Positions 1 through 9,947 of a stretch of DNA of 64,000 nt are shown one piece after another. The translations under genes and the position numbers were made by a program. Below the pieces are notes generated by a model that was given only the letters and a program-made list of their open reading frames with translations, did not search any database and was not told the DNA's origin. Positions within the stretch are counted from its first letter, which is position 1. The number at the start of each line of letters is the position of its first letter. This stretch comes from Bacillus sp. 491mf. GTDB taxonomy: Bacteria; Bacillota; Bacilli; Bacillales; Bacillaceae_G. The stretch is taken from the NCBI RefSeq assembly GCF_900112415.1, contig NZ_FOLV01000011.1, positions 1-64,000 of the forward strand, in the 5' to 3' direction.

Positions 1-1
1 G

Positions 2-76
2 ACAAACGGGATAGAGGGGTTAGGCGTGGAACAGCTCGCTAGTGTGTTAACTCCACTGACGTTAATCGTCCGTTAG
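2..76 (+). CDS. 3' tail of a gene entering from the left edge (tentative)
   Basis: From base 2 one frame runs open to a TAG at 74-76 and ends in the residues LASVLTPLTLIVR. The other two forward frames stop sooner. The tail looks protein-like but is too short to name, and no terminator follows it clearly. It could be the end of an upstream gene or chance. From 77 to about 195 I see nothing recognisable. A TATAAT at 198-203 may be the -10 of the next gene. Confidence 0.25.
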   Translation, partial: TNGIEGLGVEQLASVLTPLTLIVR

Positions 77-235
77 GTCGAAACGTTAGAAACCTCCATT
101 TCAAGCTTGCTAAGTGGGGGAGTATTCATTGTAAAACAATACGTATAATTTTCCTAATATTTCATAAGAAAAATTCTCTTTTTTAGAATTTTCTTGCTAT
201 AATAAGAAAAAGGGAACATAACGGGGGTGGATGAT

Positions 236-628
236 ATGTTGTATGAAAATGGCGTACGTAAACTGATTCATCTAAACACAAATATTTCAGAACTATACCG
301 AGAATTGTATGAAATGACCCGTCATTTAAAAGAATGTAACCGTGAAAGTGTAACATTTGATCGGTTATATGTAAAAGAATTGTTATGGAAAAAAGAAGAT
401 ATTGTTTCTATGTATGATCAACTCCTCGTTCAAATTTGTATGAATGAATGTTTTGATATGAAAAGTTTCATTTCTGGGGAATATGCTTATACACATGAAG
501 AAGTAGAGAACAGTGTAGCCGAATTTAATAGTAAACATAATGTGAATATTACATTAGAGGAAGTATTAAAAGAATTACAGTTTACATATGGTATTGATAT
601 GGAGCTGAAACGAACAGCTCGTGTTTAA
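236..628 (+). CDS. conserved-looking hypothetical protein, 130 aa
   Basis: Function not recognised. The protein is acidic, soluble-looking and mostly helical, with no signal peptide or membrane segment; it begins MLYENGVRKLIHLN. I chose ATG 236 because the purine-rich GGGGGTGG at 223-230 is a good ribosome site for it. The GTG at 227, which gives a slightly longer frame, lies inside that site. A TATAAT at 198-203 fits a promoter just upstream. The gene stands alone, 80 bp before the MFS gene on the same strand. Confidence 0.7.
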   Translation: MLYENGVRKLIHLNTNISELYRELYEMTRHLKECNRESVTFDRLYVKELLWKKEDIVSMYDQLLVQICMNECFDMKSFISGEYAYTHEEVENSVAEFNSKHNVNITLEEVLKELQFTYGIDMELKRTARV

Positions 629-715
629 GGAAACGAAAATTATGTTTTCAAAGGAAGCTGCTTTTCAGCTTTCTTTTTCTTTGCATAGTATTTAAACATA
701 GAGAAGGTGAAAGTG

Positions 716-1954
716 ATGAAGGGGAAGTTAGGGAGCATTCATCCAGTTGGGATGACTATCATTATTGGAACGTTATTTGCAAGGTTTGCAACATCGATGA
801 GCATTCCATTTTTAGCGATTTACTTAACGAATGCAAAAGGAATATCAGCAGGTGTTACAGGAGCGATTATTGGAACGAGTGCATTAGTTGGTGTATTCGC
901 AAGTTTTATTGGCGGGAATTTATCAGATCGTTATGGGCGAAAGAAGATTATGTTATCCTCTATTTTAGTTTGGATTCTTGTCTTTATTGGATTTGGATTT
1001 GCAGAGCATGTAGCGGCATTTTTTCTACTAAATGCACTAAATGGGATGTGTCGTTCATTTTTTGAGCCAACGTCTCGTGCTTTATTATCTGACTTGACAA
1101 AACCGGAGCATCGTTTAATGGTGTTTAACTTACGTTACGGCGCTATTAATGTTGGTGTCGCGATTGGGCCACTTGTTGGTCTTCAGATTGGCAGTGCTAA
1201 ATCAACAATACCATTTTTTATGGCAGCTATTATGTATGTTCTATATACAATTATACTCATATTGCAATTTCGCAGGTATCGTATTGGAGAAGAAAAAACA
1301 GGGGGAAGTGAACGAGTTACTTTTATAGATTCCTTACGCATTATAAGAAAGGATATTGTCTTTTTAGTTGCGTTAATAGGAATTATCATTAGTACAACAG
1401 GATACGCACAGTTTTCATCAACGCTTTCTCAATATTTTGCGAACTCTCATCAATTTGAAAATGGAGTGGAATTATTTTCTTATGCATTAACACTAAACGC
1501 AATTACTGTAGTAATTGTTCAGTACCCACTCATTCAAGTGTGTAAAAAGTATACACCGCTCGTATCTATTATGATCGGTACCTTACTTGTTAGTGCAGGA
1601 TTATGTGGGTTTGGATTTGCAGAATCAATGTGGGCTGTTTTTACTTGTACAATCATATTCACAATTGGAGAAGTATTAATGTTTTGCATGACAGATATGT
1701 TTATTGATCAAATTGCGGTTTCGAATTTAAAGGGAACTTATTTTGGGGCAATGGGATTCTCTGGAATCGGTGCTGTTATTGGTCCGTGGTTTGGCGGACT
1801 TCTGCTAGATTATTATGGCTATCAGAGTGGTTTTACGATTTTTACAATTTTGGCGACCCTCACTCTGCTTGCATTTCCGATTCTTTTCGTGACAAGAAGT
1901 TTACTGCGTAAAAGAACGACAGAAGAAAAAATAGGAAATGCAAATGTAATGTGA
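716..1954 (+). CDS. MFS transporter (multidrug/sugar-type efflux permease)
   Basis: A 412-residue integral membrane protein with about twelve hydrophobic segments. The major-facilitator signature loop between TM2 and TM3 is visible as GGNLSDRYGRKK, followed by TM segments and a central hydrophilic loop near residues 190-205. Family knowledge: proton-coupled export or uptake of small molecules; the substrate cannot be read from sequence. ATG 716 is preferred over GTG 707 because the GAGAAGG site at 701-707 is correctly spaced only for 716. A rho-independent terminator follows at 1986-2019, so the gene is probably monocistronic. Confidence 0.88.
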   Translation: MKGKLGSIHPVGMTIIIGTLFARFATSMSIPFLAIYLTNAKGISAGVTGAIIGTSALVGVFASFIGGNLSDRYGRKKIMLSSILVWILVFIGFGFAEHVAAFFLLNALNGMCRSFFEPTSRALLSDLTKPEHRLMVFNLRYGAINVGVAIGPLVGLQIGSAKSTIPFFMAAIMYVLYTIILILQFRRYRIGEEKTGGSERVTFIDSLRIIRKDIVFLVALIGIIISTTGYAQFSSTLSQYFANSHQFENGVELFSYALTLNAITVVIVQYPLIQVCKKYTPLVSIMIGTLLVSAGLCGFGFAESMWAVFTCTIIFTIGEVLMFCMTDMFIDQIAVSNLKGTYFGAMGFSGIGAVIGPWFGGLLLDYYGYQSGFTIFTILATLTLLAFPILFVTRSLLRKRTTEEKIGNANVM

Positions 1955-1985
1955 GTTTACATTTAGGGATAAGGTTTTGAAATGA

Positions 1986-2019
1986 AAAAGGTGGATGACT
2001 ACAGTCAGCCACCTTTTTT
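1986..2019 (+). terminator. rho-independent terminator of the MFS gene
   Basis: Inverted repeat AAGGTGG...CCACCTT with an inner GACT/AGTC stem, followed by a T run. It lies 32 bp after the MFS stop codon. Confidence 0.85.
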
Positions 2020-2082
2020 CGTATTCATTGTTCCAGTTGTAGAAAGGGCATTTTTTGTATTACTTAATAAGTTTGTATACGA

Positions 2083-2466
2083 TTATTTTATAAAGAAAAC
2101 AGTACGTTCTGTTGATTGTGCTGTTTCTGTTTTAGAAATGTGAATGGTAAGAAGACCATTCTCCAAATAGGCTAACATTTTTTTATATATAATATTGCTT
2201 GGTAAGAAAATCATATGCTGTAAGGCAGGATTATTACAAAATACGTTAATTTGTAGGCCTGTCTCCATCTTTTTAATAAGGATATTTTGCTCAACTACGT
2301 TTGGGATATCAGCTTCTAAAATATATTCTTGTTCTGTTTCAAACAGGTCAACGTGAATATCGTTAGGAGAGGGGGCGTTTGCGTATAAATCGGAGCAAAA
2401 TTGATTCATCCATTCTTCAAAGCCATCAACATGAAAATGGCAGTCTTTTTTCTTTTTCTTGCCCAT
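2083..2466 (-). CDS. Hsp20/alpha-crystallin-like protein, spore coat CotM-like
   Basis: 127 residues. After a basic start (MGKKKKKD) and a region FHVDGFEEWMNQF, the middle shows the small heat-shock fold pattern: DIHVDLFETEQEYILEADIP near residues 37-56 and a beta-rich C-terminal half ending in ENGLLTIHISK. In B. subtilis the Hsp20-like coat protein gene cotM sits directly beside sspP, as this gene does, so a mother-cell coat role is inferred from synteny plus fold. A generic small heat-shock protein is the alternative. A good AGGAGG-like site precedes the ATG (reading leftward). Confidence 0.72.
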   Translation of the reverse strand: MGKKKKKDCHFHVDGFEEWMNQFCSDLYANAPSPNDIHVDLFETEQEYILEADIPNVVEQNILIKKMETGLQINVFCNNPALQHMIFLPSNIIYKKMLAYLENGLLTIHISKTETAQSTERTVFFIK

Positions 2467-2587
2467 TGTAAGAATACCTCCGTAAAATTTCCTTCATAAT
2501 ACGATATTCAATTTGAAATTAGAGGTGAAAGGGAAAGAGGAAATGTGGTTAAAAAAGAAAAGAAAATAGCATTAATATATGATAAAT

Positions 2588-2618
2588 AGACAGTGCACAT
2601 GCACTGTCTATTTTTTTT
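2588..2618 (-). terminator. hairpin terminator behind sspP, probably bidirectional
   Basis: Perfect stem ATAGACAGTGCA/TGCACTGTCTAT with A and T runs on both sides, directly after the sspP stop codon. Confidence 0.75.
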
Positions 2619-2763
2619 ACATATCGTGGTGAGCATGATTTTTTTGGCGTGAATGCTGACGATTTTTAACTTTGTGTGACCCGCTTAATGGTTCTGGTTG
2701 GCCACCAGAAACTTGTCCTTGCGGTGAATTTTTTCGAATGGATTTGCTGTTGTTTTTCTCCAT
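2617..2763 (-). CDS. sspP: small acid-soluble spore protein P
   Basis: 48-residue, very hydrophilic, Asn/Gln/His/Lys-rich protein. It begins [14 protein letters not shown] and ends in a basic tail [10 protein letters not shown], the usual size and composition of the minor SASP SspP (CotL). Such proteins are made in the forespore and packed in the spore core. Its position beside the CotM-like gene and near sspO and aconitase matches the B. subtilis cotM-sspP-sspO-citB order. Here a coiled-coil gene and a deacetylase lie between sspP and sspO. The ATG is preceded by a GGGG-rich ribosome site. Confidence 0.88.
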   Translation of the reverse strand: MEKNNSKSIRKNSPQGQVSGGQPEPLSGSHKVKNRQHSRQKNHAHHDM

Positions 2764-2971
2764 TTTTACTACCCCTTTTTTTATTAAACTTTAGCGATTC
2801 ATTTGATAAACGGTAGAGCTCGATTAGCGAAACGAATTATTTGAAGAAGAACACCTCAGCATAAAGTTCCGCTTTATATTAGGATGAGAGAACTTCATAA
2901 ATTTATACGAGAATGTTTTTTGAGAAAAATGTAAATGATAATGGAGAGTAATGACAGAAAGGGGAATGATT

Positions 2972-3235
2972 ATGCCGTACCATAAGGATAAACAACAAGC
3001 ATTTCAAGCTGCACAGCAAGGAATAACAGATGCAGAAAATGTATATAACAACATTGTAAAAAATGATCCAAATTATGCTCAGGATTTAAAACATTTACGA
3101 CAAGAAGTGCAAGAGGCATATGAACAAATCCAAAATGCATTAGAAGTTGCTTCTGAAACGCAGCGAAAGCAATTACAGCAATACGAACAAGATTTAGAGC
3201 ATATTATGCAAAATGTGGAGGAAGTGCGTGATTAA
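2972..3235 (+). CDS. small helical (coiled-coil) protein, YtzC/DUF2524-like at best
   Basis: 87 residues, no cysteine, almost entirely charged and Gln-rich helices. MPYHKDKQQAFQAAQQG is followed by heptad-like segments to the end, so a small coiled coil is likely. I do not recognise a firm family; size and composition recall the DUF2524 (YtzC) group, but this is a weak resemblance. ATG 2972 is chosen because AAGGGG at 2959-2964 is correctly spaced for it; ATG 2951 would add seven residues and lacks a clear site. It lies between spore genes, so a sporulation role is possible. Confidence 0.65.
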   Translation: MPYHKDKQQAFQAAQQGITDAENVYNNIVKNDPNYAQDLKHLRQEVQEAYEQIQNALEVASETQRKQLQQYEQDLEHIMQNVEEVRD

Positions 3236-3284
3236 TAGGTTGTTGAGTGTCTTCAGCAGCCTTTTCACATAAAAAGGGATAATA

Positions 3285-4010
3285 ATGATTAAAAAAACGA
3301 ACCGCATAATAATCAGCTGTCTAATCGTATTGTTAAGCTTGATAGGAATTGAAAAAGCCGAAGCAAAAATGTTAATGAGAAAAGAGTTAGAGCCAACTGG
3401 GTTTGTAACGTGGGAAGTACCAACAAATGAAAAAATAATAGCGATTACTTTCGATGATGGTCCTCATCCTACATATACACCGCAAATTTTAAATATTTTA
3501 CGCGAATATCATGCTGAAGCAACTTTTTTTATGATTGGCTTCAGAATACAAAATAATCCATATTTAATCGAACAAGTATTAAAAGACGGTCATGAAATTG
3601 GAAATCATACAATGAAGCATTTGTATGCCCGCAATGCATCAGGACAAAGGCTCGAAAATGATATTCTACAGGGGAAAAAATATTTGGAAAAGTGGGTCGA
3701 GAAACCACTCCTTTTCCGTCCTCCTGGTGGTTATATTAATGAATCGGTGTTTAAAACAGCGACAGAAGCAGGGTATCAAATTGTATTATGGTCCTGGCAT
3801 CAAGACCCAAAGGATTGGTCAAATCCCGGAAAAGATAAAATTGTACAACATGTTTTAAACAATGCAAGAAGTGGTGATATTGTTTTACTGCATGACGGCG
3901 GAACCGATAGAAGCCAAACAGTTGAAGCATTAAAAGAAATTTTGCCAGCCTTGCAAAAACAAGGGTATCGATTTGTGAAAGTGTCAGAGTTATTAAAGTA
4001 CAAGCATTGA
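3285..4010 (+). CDS. secreted polysaccharide deacetylase (NodB domain)
   Basis: 241 residues: an N-terminal signal peptide or anchor (about residues 9-23) followed by a NodB homology domain. The motifs visible are TFDDGPH with the catalytic/metal aspartates at 57-58, HEIGNHTMKH with metal-binding histidines 108 and 112, RPPGG, a Trp-rich motif near WSWHQDP, and LLHDGG. Family knowledge: metal-dependent removal of N-acetyl groups from peptidoglycan or chitin-like glycans outside the membrane. The B. cereus group has many such genes; a PdaB- or cortex-type role is possible given the spore neighbours but cannot be shown. It converges on sspO across a shared hairpin. Confidence 0.9.
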   Translation: MIKKTNRIIISCLIVLLSLIGIEKAEAKMLMRKELEPTGFVTWEVPTNEKIIAITFDDGPHPTYTPQILNILREYHAEATFFMIGFRIQNNPYLIEQVLKDGHEIGNHTMKHLYARNASGQRLENDILQGKKYLEKWVEKPLLFRPPGGYINESVFKTATEAGYQIVLWSWHQDPKDWSNPGKDKIVQHVLNNARSGDIVLLHDGGTDRSQTVEALKEILPALQKQGYRFVKVSELLKYKH

Positions 4011-4041
4011 AAAATCCCAAAAGATGATCTTTTGGGATTTT
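4011..4041. terminator. bidirectional terminator between the deacetylase gene and sspO
   Basis: Palindrome AAAATCCCAAAAGAT...ATCTTTTGGGATTTT, directly after one stop codon and just before the other on the opposite strand. Confidence 0.85.
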
Positions 4042-4044
4042 AAA

Positions 4045-4194
4045 TTATTGATTTTTTTTACGCTTTTTATTGTTTTGGCGTTGTGCAGGTGTTAATGGCT
4101 CGTTTGAAAATTCTTCGTTATATCCTGTACCTTGTCCTTGTGCAGAAGCAGCGTTCATTCCAGGAATAACATGATTTGCTTTACGTTTTCCCAT
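4045..4194 (-). CDS. sspO: small acid-soluble spore protein O
   Basis: 49 residues, [20 protein letters not shown]..., ending in the basic run NNKKRKKNQ, with the [14 protein letters not shown] segment typical of SspO (CotK). It is a minor forespore-specific core protein. The gene is divergent from acnA, as in B. subtilis where sspO lies next to citB. The ATG at 4194 has a GGGGG site just upstream on the minus strand. Confidence 0.92.
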   Translation of the reverse strand: MGKRKANHVIPGMNAASAQGQGTGYNEEFSNEPLTPAQRQNNKKRKKNQ

Positions 4195-4336
4195 TATTAT
4201 CCCCCTTAATTGGCCATAAGAATTTGAATAATTCGATTCGTTTATAAAGTAAAATACCTTCTAAAAAGAAGTTTCACTTTATAGGAATAGTATCTGTTAA
4301 CGGGAAAATTATTATACAACAACGAGGTTATAAAGA

Positions 4337-4384
4337 AAACTTATGAGAAACCATAAGTTTCTTATTGTTTACTTATCCAATAAG
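4337..4384 (+). promoter_or_regulatory. two dyads upstream of acnA, CcpC-type operator candidate
   Basis: Two neighbouring inverted repeats: AAACTTATG/CATAAGTTT at 4337-4360 and CTTATTG/CAATAAG at 4361-4384, followed by an AT-rich -10 region (TAATAATATATT). In B. subtilis and Listeria, CcpC represses aconitase by binding ATAA...TTAT dyads at this place. That this strain uses CcpC here is inference. Confidence 0.55.
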
Positions 4385-4476
4385 TTGTAATAATATATTA
4401 TCGTAAGGTATTGAAAAATTTGGCTACATTTTATATTCAGACAACTTTAGTCACGTTTAACAGGGGGGTAACCATA

Positions 4477-7200
4477 ATGGTAAAACACAATCCATTTAAC
4501 ACTCGCGCAACATTTGAAGTAGATGGAAATACGTATCACTATTATAGTTTGAAAGCGCTTGAAAATGCAGGGGCAGGTAATGTTTCTAAATTACCTTATT
4601 CGGTTAAAGTATTACTTGAGTCAGTACTTCGTCAAGTTGATGGCCGTGTTATTAAAGAAGAGCATGTTGAAAATTTAGCGAAATGGGGAACGAAAGATAT
4701 TCAAGATATCGATGTACCGTTTAAACCATCTCGCGTTATCTTACAAGACTTTACAGGAGTTCCAGCTGTTGTTGATTTAGCTTCTCTTCGTAAAGCAATG
4801 GCGGATATGGGCGGAGATCCTGATAAAATCAATCCAGAAATTACAGTTGATCTTGTTATTGACCACTCTGTACAGGTTGATAGAGCAGGTTCAGCAGATG
4901 CGCTTCAATTTAATATGGATTTAGAGTTTAAACGTAATGAAGAACGTTATAAATTTTTAAGCTGGGCACAAAAATCATTTGATAACTACCGTGCAGTTCC
5001 ACCAGCAACAGGTATCGTTCACCAAGTAAACCTTGAGTATTTAGCACCAGTTGTTCATGCAGTGAAAAATGCTGAAGGTGAACTTGTTGCATACCCAGAT
5101 TCATTAGTAGGAACAGATTCTCATACAACGATGATTAACGGTATCGGCGTTCTTGGATGGGGCGTAGGTGGTATTGAAGCAGAAGCTGGAATGCTTGGAC
5201 AGCCTTCATACTTCCCAGTACCAGAAGTAATCGGTGTAAAATTAACAGGTACACTTCCAAGTGGTACAACAGCAACAGACGTTGCATTAAAAGTAACACA
5301 AGTATTACGTCAAAAAGGTGTAGTTGGAAAATTCGTTGAATTCTTCGGTAGCGGTTTACAAAGCATGCCATTAGCTGACCGTGCAACAATTTCTAACATG
5401 GCACCAGAGTACGGTGCAACTTGTGGATTCTTCCCAATCGATGATATTTCATTAGATTACTTACGTTTAACAGGAAGAAGCGAAGAACAAATTCGTATCG
5501 TTGAGGAATATTGTAAAGCAAACGGCTTATTCTATACAGCAGATAGCCAAGATCCAACTTATACAGATCTTGTTGAAATTGATTTAAATACAATCGAGTC
5601 TAACCTTTCTGGTCCGAAACGTCCACAAGACTTAATTCCTCTTTCTGGCATGAGAGATGAGTTCCGTAAAGCTGTTGTGGCGCCAGTTGGTAACCAAGGA
5701 TTTGGATTCGCTGAGCAAGAATTTGATAAAGAAGTGAAAGTTGTATTACAAGATGAAGAAGTAACGATGAATACAGGTGCAATTGCAATTGCTGCAATTA
5801 CAAGCTGTACAAATACATCTAACCCATATGTATTAATTGGTGCAGGCTTAGTTGCGAAAAAAGCAATTGAAAAAGGACTTAAAGTACCTGGTTATGTAAA
5901 AACATCATTAGCACCAGGATCTAAAGTTGTTACGGAATACTTAGATAAGTCTGGATTAACAGCTTATTTAGATCAACTAGGTTTCCAAACAGTAGGTTAT
6001 GGTTGTACAACTTGTATCGGTAACTCTGGTCCATTAGCTCCAGAATTAGAAGAATCAATTGCTGCAAATGACTTATTAGTAACATCTGTATTATCTGGTA
6101 ACCGTAACTTTGAAGGTCGTATTCATCCGCTTGTAAAAGCAAACTACTTAGCATCACCACCGCTTGTAGTTGCATACGCACTTGCTGGTACAGTAGATAT
6201 CGACTTGAAAAATGATGCAATCGGTAACGATGCAAACGGCAACCCAATTTACTTTAACGACATTTGGCCAACAGCGGCAGAAATCGAAGAAGTTGTACAA
6301 AACGTTGTAACATCTGAACTATTTAAGAAAGAATATGCACAAGTATTTAACAGCAACGAACGTTGGAACGAAATCCAAACTTCAAACGAAGCGTTATATA
6401 CTTGGGATAATGACTCAACATATATCCAAAACCCACCGTTCTTTGAAGGATTATCTAAAGAACCAGGTGAAGTAGAAGCACTTTCAGGACTACGCGTAGT
6501 TGGTAAATTTGGCGATTCTGTAACAACAGACCACATTTCACCAGCAGGATCTATCGGTAAAAACACACCAGCAGGCCGCTATTTATTAGAAAATGGCGTG
6601 CAGCCAGTTGACTTCAACTCTTACGGTTCTCGCCGTGGTAACCATGAAGTTATGATGCGTGGTACATTTGCGAACATCCGCATTAAAAACCAAATCGCAC
6701 CTGGCACAGAAGGTGGATTCACAACGTACTGGCCTACAGGCGAAGTGACATCTATCTATGATGCAGCAATGAAATACAAACAAGACGGCACAGGTCTTCT
6801 TGTAATCGCTGGAAAAGACTACGGTATGGGAAGCTCACGTGACTGGGCTGCAAAAGGAACAAACCTTTTAGGCATCAAAGCAGTTATCGCAGAAAGCTTC
6901 GAGCGTATCCACCGCAGCAACCTTGTATTAATGGGTGTATTACCACTGCAATTTAAAGACGGCGAAAGTGCAGAAACATTAGGTCTTGCGGGTATTGAGT
7001 CATTTGAAATTCAAATCGATAAAACAGTAAAACCACGCGACCTTGTAACAGTAGTTGCGACTGACCTTGATGGAAACAAAAAACAATTTGAAGTAGTAGC
7101 ACGCTTCGACAGCGAAGTAGAAATCGACTACTACCGTCACGGCGGTATCTTACAAATGGTTCTTCGTGAGAAATTAGAAGAGTCTAAGGTTTCTAACTAA
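4477..7200 (+). CDS. acnA: aconitate hydratase (TCA-cycle aconitase)
   Basis: 907 residues, full length for the AcnA/IRP1 family. It interconverts citrate and isocitrate in the cytoplasm and in Bacillus also acts as an RNA-binding regulator. The [4Fe-4S] ligands are visible as Cys444 (SCTNTS) and Cys510/Cys513 (GCTTCIG); substrate-site segments such as GTDSHTTM and the C-terminal swivel domain with [10 protein letters not shown] are intact. The start [13 protein letters not shown] at 4477 has a GGGGGG site at 4464-4469. The longer frame from 4411 is not needed. A single-gene unit closed by a strong terminator. Confidence 0.97.
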   Translation: MVKHNPFNTRATFEVDGNTYHYYSLKALENAGAGNVSKLPYSVKVLLESVLRQVDGRVIKEEHVENLAKWGTKDIQDIDVPFKPSRVILQDFTGVPAVVDLASLRKAMADMGGDPDKINPEITVDLVIDHSVQVDRAGSADALQFNMDLEFKRNEERYKFLSWAQKSFDNYRAVPPATGIVHQVNLEYLAPVVHAVKNAEGELVAYPDSLVGTDSHTTMINGIGVLGWGVGGIEAEAGMLGQPSYFPVPEVIGVKLTGTLPSGTTATDVALKVTQVLRQKGVVGKFVEFFGSGLQSMPLADRATISNMAPEYGATCGFFPIDDISLDYLRLTGRSEEQIRIVEEYCKANGLFYTADSQDPTYTDLVEIDLNTIESNLSGPKRPQDLIPLSGMRDEFRKAVVAPVGNQGFGFAEQEFDKEVKVVLQDEEVTMNTGAIAIAAITSCTNTSNPYVLIGAGLVAKKAIEKGLKVPGYVKTSLAPGSKVVTEYLDKSGLTAYLDQLGFQTVGYGCTTCIGNSGPLAPELEESIAANDLLVTSVLSGNRNFEGRIHPLVKANYLASPPLVVAYALAGTVDIDLKNDAIGNDANGNPIYFNDIWPTAAEIEEVVQNVVTSELFKKEYAQVFNSNERWNEIQTSNEALYTWDNDSTYIQNPPFFEGLSKEPGEVEALSGLRVVGKFGDSVTTDHISPAGSIGKNTPAGRYLLENGVQPVDFNSYGSRRGNHEVMMRGTFANIRIKNQIAPGTEGGFTTYWPTGEVTSIYDAAMKYKQDGTGLLVIAGKDYGMGSSRDWAAKGTNLLGIKAVIAESFERIHRSNLVLMGVLPLQFKDGESAETLGLAGIESFEIQIDKTVKPRDLVTVVATDLDGNKKQFEVVARFDSEVEIDYYRHGGILQMVLREKLEESKVSN

Positions 7201-7265
7201 GTTTAGGTGTCAATGTTCTAAATGAACAATAGTATATAGATTAGTATAAATATTTACGCTGAAAC

Positions 7266-7305
7266 AAAAAAAGGGAAGATGACGAGAGTCATCTTCTCTT
7301 TTTTT
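7266..7305 (+). terminator. acnA terminator
   Basis: AAAAAAGGGAAGATGACG... pairs with ...TCATCTTCTCTTTTTTT. It lies 65 bp after acnA. The rest of 7201-7526 shows no supported gene. Confidence 0.85.
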
Positions 7306-7526
7306 CGTTATCGACCATTCTTTGCAATATATTGGCGATTCAACACGATATAAACATACAAGTTCATTTTTTGATATGGAATTGGTATACCTAGTCATTG
7401 TCACTCAACGATAATTATATATTGAACAAATAATAAGAATTAAAAGAAAATATGATATATTAGATAATACGCGCTAGAGATTTTTAATGTCATATAAATT
7501 TATTACATACACAAGGGTAGTATTTT

Positions 7527-7976
7527 ATGGGGACTGAATTTAACGATAAAACGAAAGAATATGCGATTGGTAGACCGACTTATCCAAAAGAAATTATCAA
7601 TAAAATGAAAGAACTTGGAATTGGAACACAATCTATCATCGCTGATATTGGTGCAGGAACAGGGTTACTTACTAATATGTTATGTCAGTTAGGTTGTAAA
7701 GTTTTAGCAGTTGAACCGAATGAAGAAATGCTTAATGAGTGCAAACAATATTGTTCGGCTAATACAAACATAGAATATATTAATGCGCTCGCTGAAAAAA
7801 CGCAATTAAAAGAACAGAGTATAGATATAATTATGATTGCACAGGCATTTCACTGGTTTGATAAACAATTGTGTAAAGTAGAATTCAAGCGGATTTTGAA
7901 AGAAGATGGCTACGTTATTATTTTATGGAACGATATGCAACTAATCTTTCTCACTTCAAATAATCAATATATATAA
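7527..7976 (+). CDS. class I SAM-dependent methyltransferase, truncated
   Basis: 149 residues. Motif I is intact (ADIGAGTGLL near residues 39-48), followed by the acidic end of strand 2 (AVEPNEEM) and the region AQAFHWFD, typical of the Methyltransf_11 group that acts on small molecules. Homologues usually run near 250 residues. After ILWND the sequence loses the family pattern and stops, so the C-terminal third is gone and activity is doubtful. I read it as a decayed gene or one cut by rearrangement. It precedes the CPBP gene by 25 bp on the same strand. Confidence 0.65.
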   Translation: MGTEFNDKTKEYAIGRPTYPKEIINKMKELGIGTQSIIADIGAGTGLLTNMLCQLGCKVLAVEPNEEMLNECKQYCSANTNIEYINALAEKTQLKEQSIDIIMIAQAFHWFDKQLCKVEFKRILKEDGYVIILWNDMQLIFLTSNNQYI

Positions 7977-8001
7977 AATTAAAAAAAGGGGGTAAATCGA
8001 T

Positions 8002-8643
8002 ATGAGCTACCTTATTGCTTTGGTACTTGCTGTTTTATTAGCTTTTTCATATAAAATTGTTGATATTACAGTGGGCGTTATTATTGGAAGGACGTTGTAC
8101 CGAAAGATAGAAAATGAGATTATTTATATATGGGGAACACTGCTGACAGTAATTAATTATTTTTATGAAGACAATTATGTATTCCGTTTACCAATTCACT
8201 ACGAACCAATTGTTCTATTAATCTTGATTGCCGCGATAACGAATATTTTCATTTCACGATACTCAGGATATAGGCCGAGCGGGAAAAAGAATATCTTAAA
8301 CTTTGTAATTATGTATCCTATTTTTGAAGAAGTAATTTTTAGAGGGATGATGATACCAATACTTAACAATTCATTCCCAATATACCCTCTTTTTGAAATA
8401 GCTTACATACCAGTTACGGTACCGATCTTAATATCTTCCTTTCTATTCGCTGTAGCTCACTTACAATATTACAGCTTTAATCAGACTAGCATAAAGTTTA
8501 TGCTGTTCGCATTTTCTGGGGGAATCATATTTGGTGTGATTACGGATTACTCACTATCAATTGTTTTTTCAATATTTTTGCATGTGGAGTTTAATTTACT
8601 TGCAGTATATTACTCAAAAAAGAGTACAATAGGGGCGATGTAA
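8002..8643 (+). CDS. CPBP-family intramembrane metalloprotease
   Basis: 213 residues with about six or seven membrane helices. The CPBP (Abi/CAAX-protease-like) motifs are all present: EEVIFRG with Glu109-Glu110, FLFAVAHLQ, and HVEFN, i.e. EExxxR, FxxxH and HxxxN/B. Family knowledge: glutamic-type intramembrane proteases linked to bacteriocin self-immunity, prenyl-protein processing or signalling; the target here is unknown. The stop codon overlaps the next ATG by one base, so it is translationally coupled to the nucleotidyltransferase gene. Confidence 0.85.
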   Translation: MSYLIALVLAVLLAFSYKIVDITVGVIIGRTLYRKIENEIIYIWGTLLTVINYFYEDNYVFRLPIHYEPIVLLILIAAITNIFISRYSGYRPSGKKNILNFVIMYPIFEEVIFRGMMIPILNNSFPIYPLFEIAYIPVTVPILISSFLFAVAHLQYYSFNQTSIKFMLFAFSGGIIFGVITDYSLSIVFSIFLHVEFNLLAVYYSKKSTIGAM

Positions 8644-9485
8644 TGACTACTATTAAAGAAATCGGAAGTCTATGCATTACAGATAAAGATGGATATATTA
8701 TCAACCAGTCAGATAGGAATAAAATAAATCCCATTTTTTCCCTTGTAATTCATGATGTGATTAATGCTTATTCGACCTATCTCAAAGACGATTTACATAG
8801 TGTATACATAAGAGGATCAATTCCAAAAGGGATAGGCATTGAAGGTGTAGCTGACTTAGATACAATAGCGGTGACTAAGCAACAGCCTAATAAACTACAG
8901 TTAAATTGGGTGAAAAAAATAGAACACAGTTTAAATCAAAAATATGATTGTGTAGATGGCATTGAACTAAGCTTCTACTCCATAGAAGATATTCTAAATA
9001 CTTCATCTTTTTCTATAATGAGTTTTATACTTAAAACCCATGGAATATGTGTATTTGGAGAGGATTTGATACCTCAATTACCCAAATATAAAGCTAACGA
9101 AGCTTTAGCAAATGACCACCTTATTTACTTACAAGCTCAAATTAAAAATGCTTGTGAGGATCTTAAAGATAATTCTGATATAGAGGATATTAAAGATTGT
9201 TGCAAATGGATTATGAAAGTTATAGTAAGAGCTGGACTTGCACTTGTCATAATGAAAGAAAACACATATACAAGAGATTTATATCCTGCTTATAAATTGT
9301 TTTCGAAATATTTTCCTGAAAAGGAACAGGATATGAGAAAAGCACTTGAATATGCAATAACACCTGTAATCGATACAAAAGTACTGTTATTATTTTTAAA
9401 TGAATTTGGAAAATGGATGATTAGTGAAGCTGATAGATGGCTACAATTCTATAATTCAAATAGAGAATTAGACATGAAGATATAG
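8643..9485 (+). CDS. nucleotidyltransferase-domain protein
   Basis: 280 residues. The N-terminal half carries a pol-beta-type core: YIRGSIPKG (Gly58-Ser59) followed by ADLDT with Asp71 and Asp73, the metal-binding pair, and a possible third acid in GIELSF. The C-terminal half is helical, like the helical domain of aminoglycoside nucleotidyltransferases. Substrate unknown: a small molecule such as an antibiotic, or a macromolecule. It overlaps the CPBP gene by one base, so the two probably form a small operon. Confidence 0.78.
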   Translation: MTTIKEIGSLCITDKDGYIINQSDRNKINPIFSLVIHDVINAYSTYLKDDLHSVYIRGSIPKGIGIEGVADLDTIAVTKQQPNKLQLNWVKKIEHSLNQKYDCVDGIELSFYSIEDILNTSSFSIMSFILKTHGICVFGEDLIPQLPKYKANEALANDHLIYLQAQIKNACEDLKDNSDIEDIKDCCKWIMKVIVRAGLALVIMKENTYTRDLYPAYKLFSKYFPEKEQDMRKALEYAITPVIDTKVLLLFLNEFGKWMISEADRWLQFYNSNRELDMKI

Positions 9486-9947
9486 ACTATTTACTAAGTG
9501 GTTTTAATTTTGATTTCCTGTGTTATTTTAGTTATTATTTAGGATTTTCTCCACAATAACTGAAATACTTACAATTTCTATTCCTTCATAAACATTTGAA
9601 ACTTTTCTTAAAGTAGAACCTCATCCACACAACTATGTTGCAAAGTAATGCTGACCTGGAACACGATATTCTTCAACTCAAGGTTAGCTGTAAGTCAAAA
9701 TTTAAACCTGATAAAAATGTAATGACTTTTAAAAACTACGGCTAATTTTACTTCTCGACCGTGGTTTTATTTGATTACGAAAAGAGGAGTATCAGTGGGT
9801 TGAAACCGTTATGTGTAATTGGTGTGAAAAATCAGAATTTTATTGACGGTGTAGAATTAAAATTGTAATGTCGAATTCAAGGGAAAGTGTATATAAGAAA
9901 GATTCGAAACTTACATCACTAACTCTATAGAAAGGGGAAAACAAACG
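9486..9947. other. gene-free stretch with degraded sequence
   Basis: No supported gene, terminator or repeat. A short open stretch on the plus strand near 9761-9869 ends in NFIDGVELKL and could be a scrap of an older gene, but I cannot name it. Confidence 0.4.

Noticed and set aside
7210-7404. 64-codon minus frame behind acnA
   Set aside because: It runs through the acnA terminator and has no ribosome site or family pattern.
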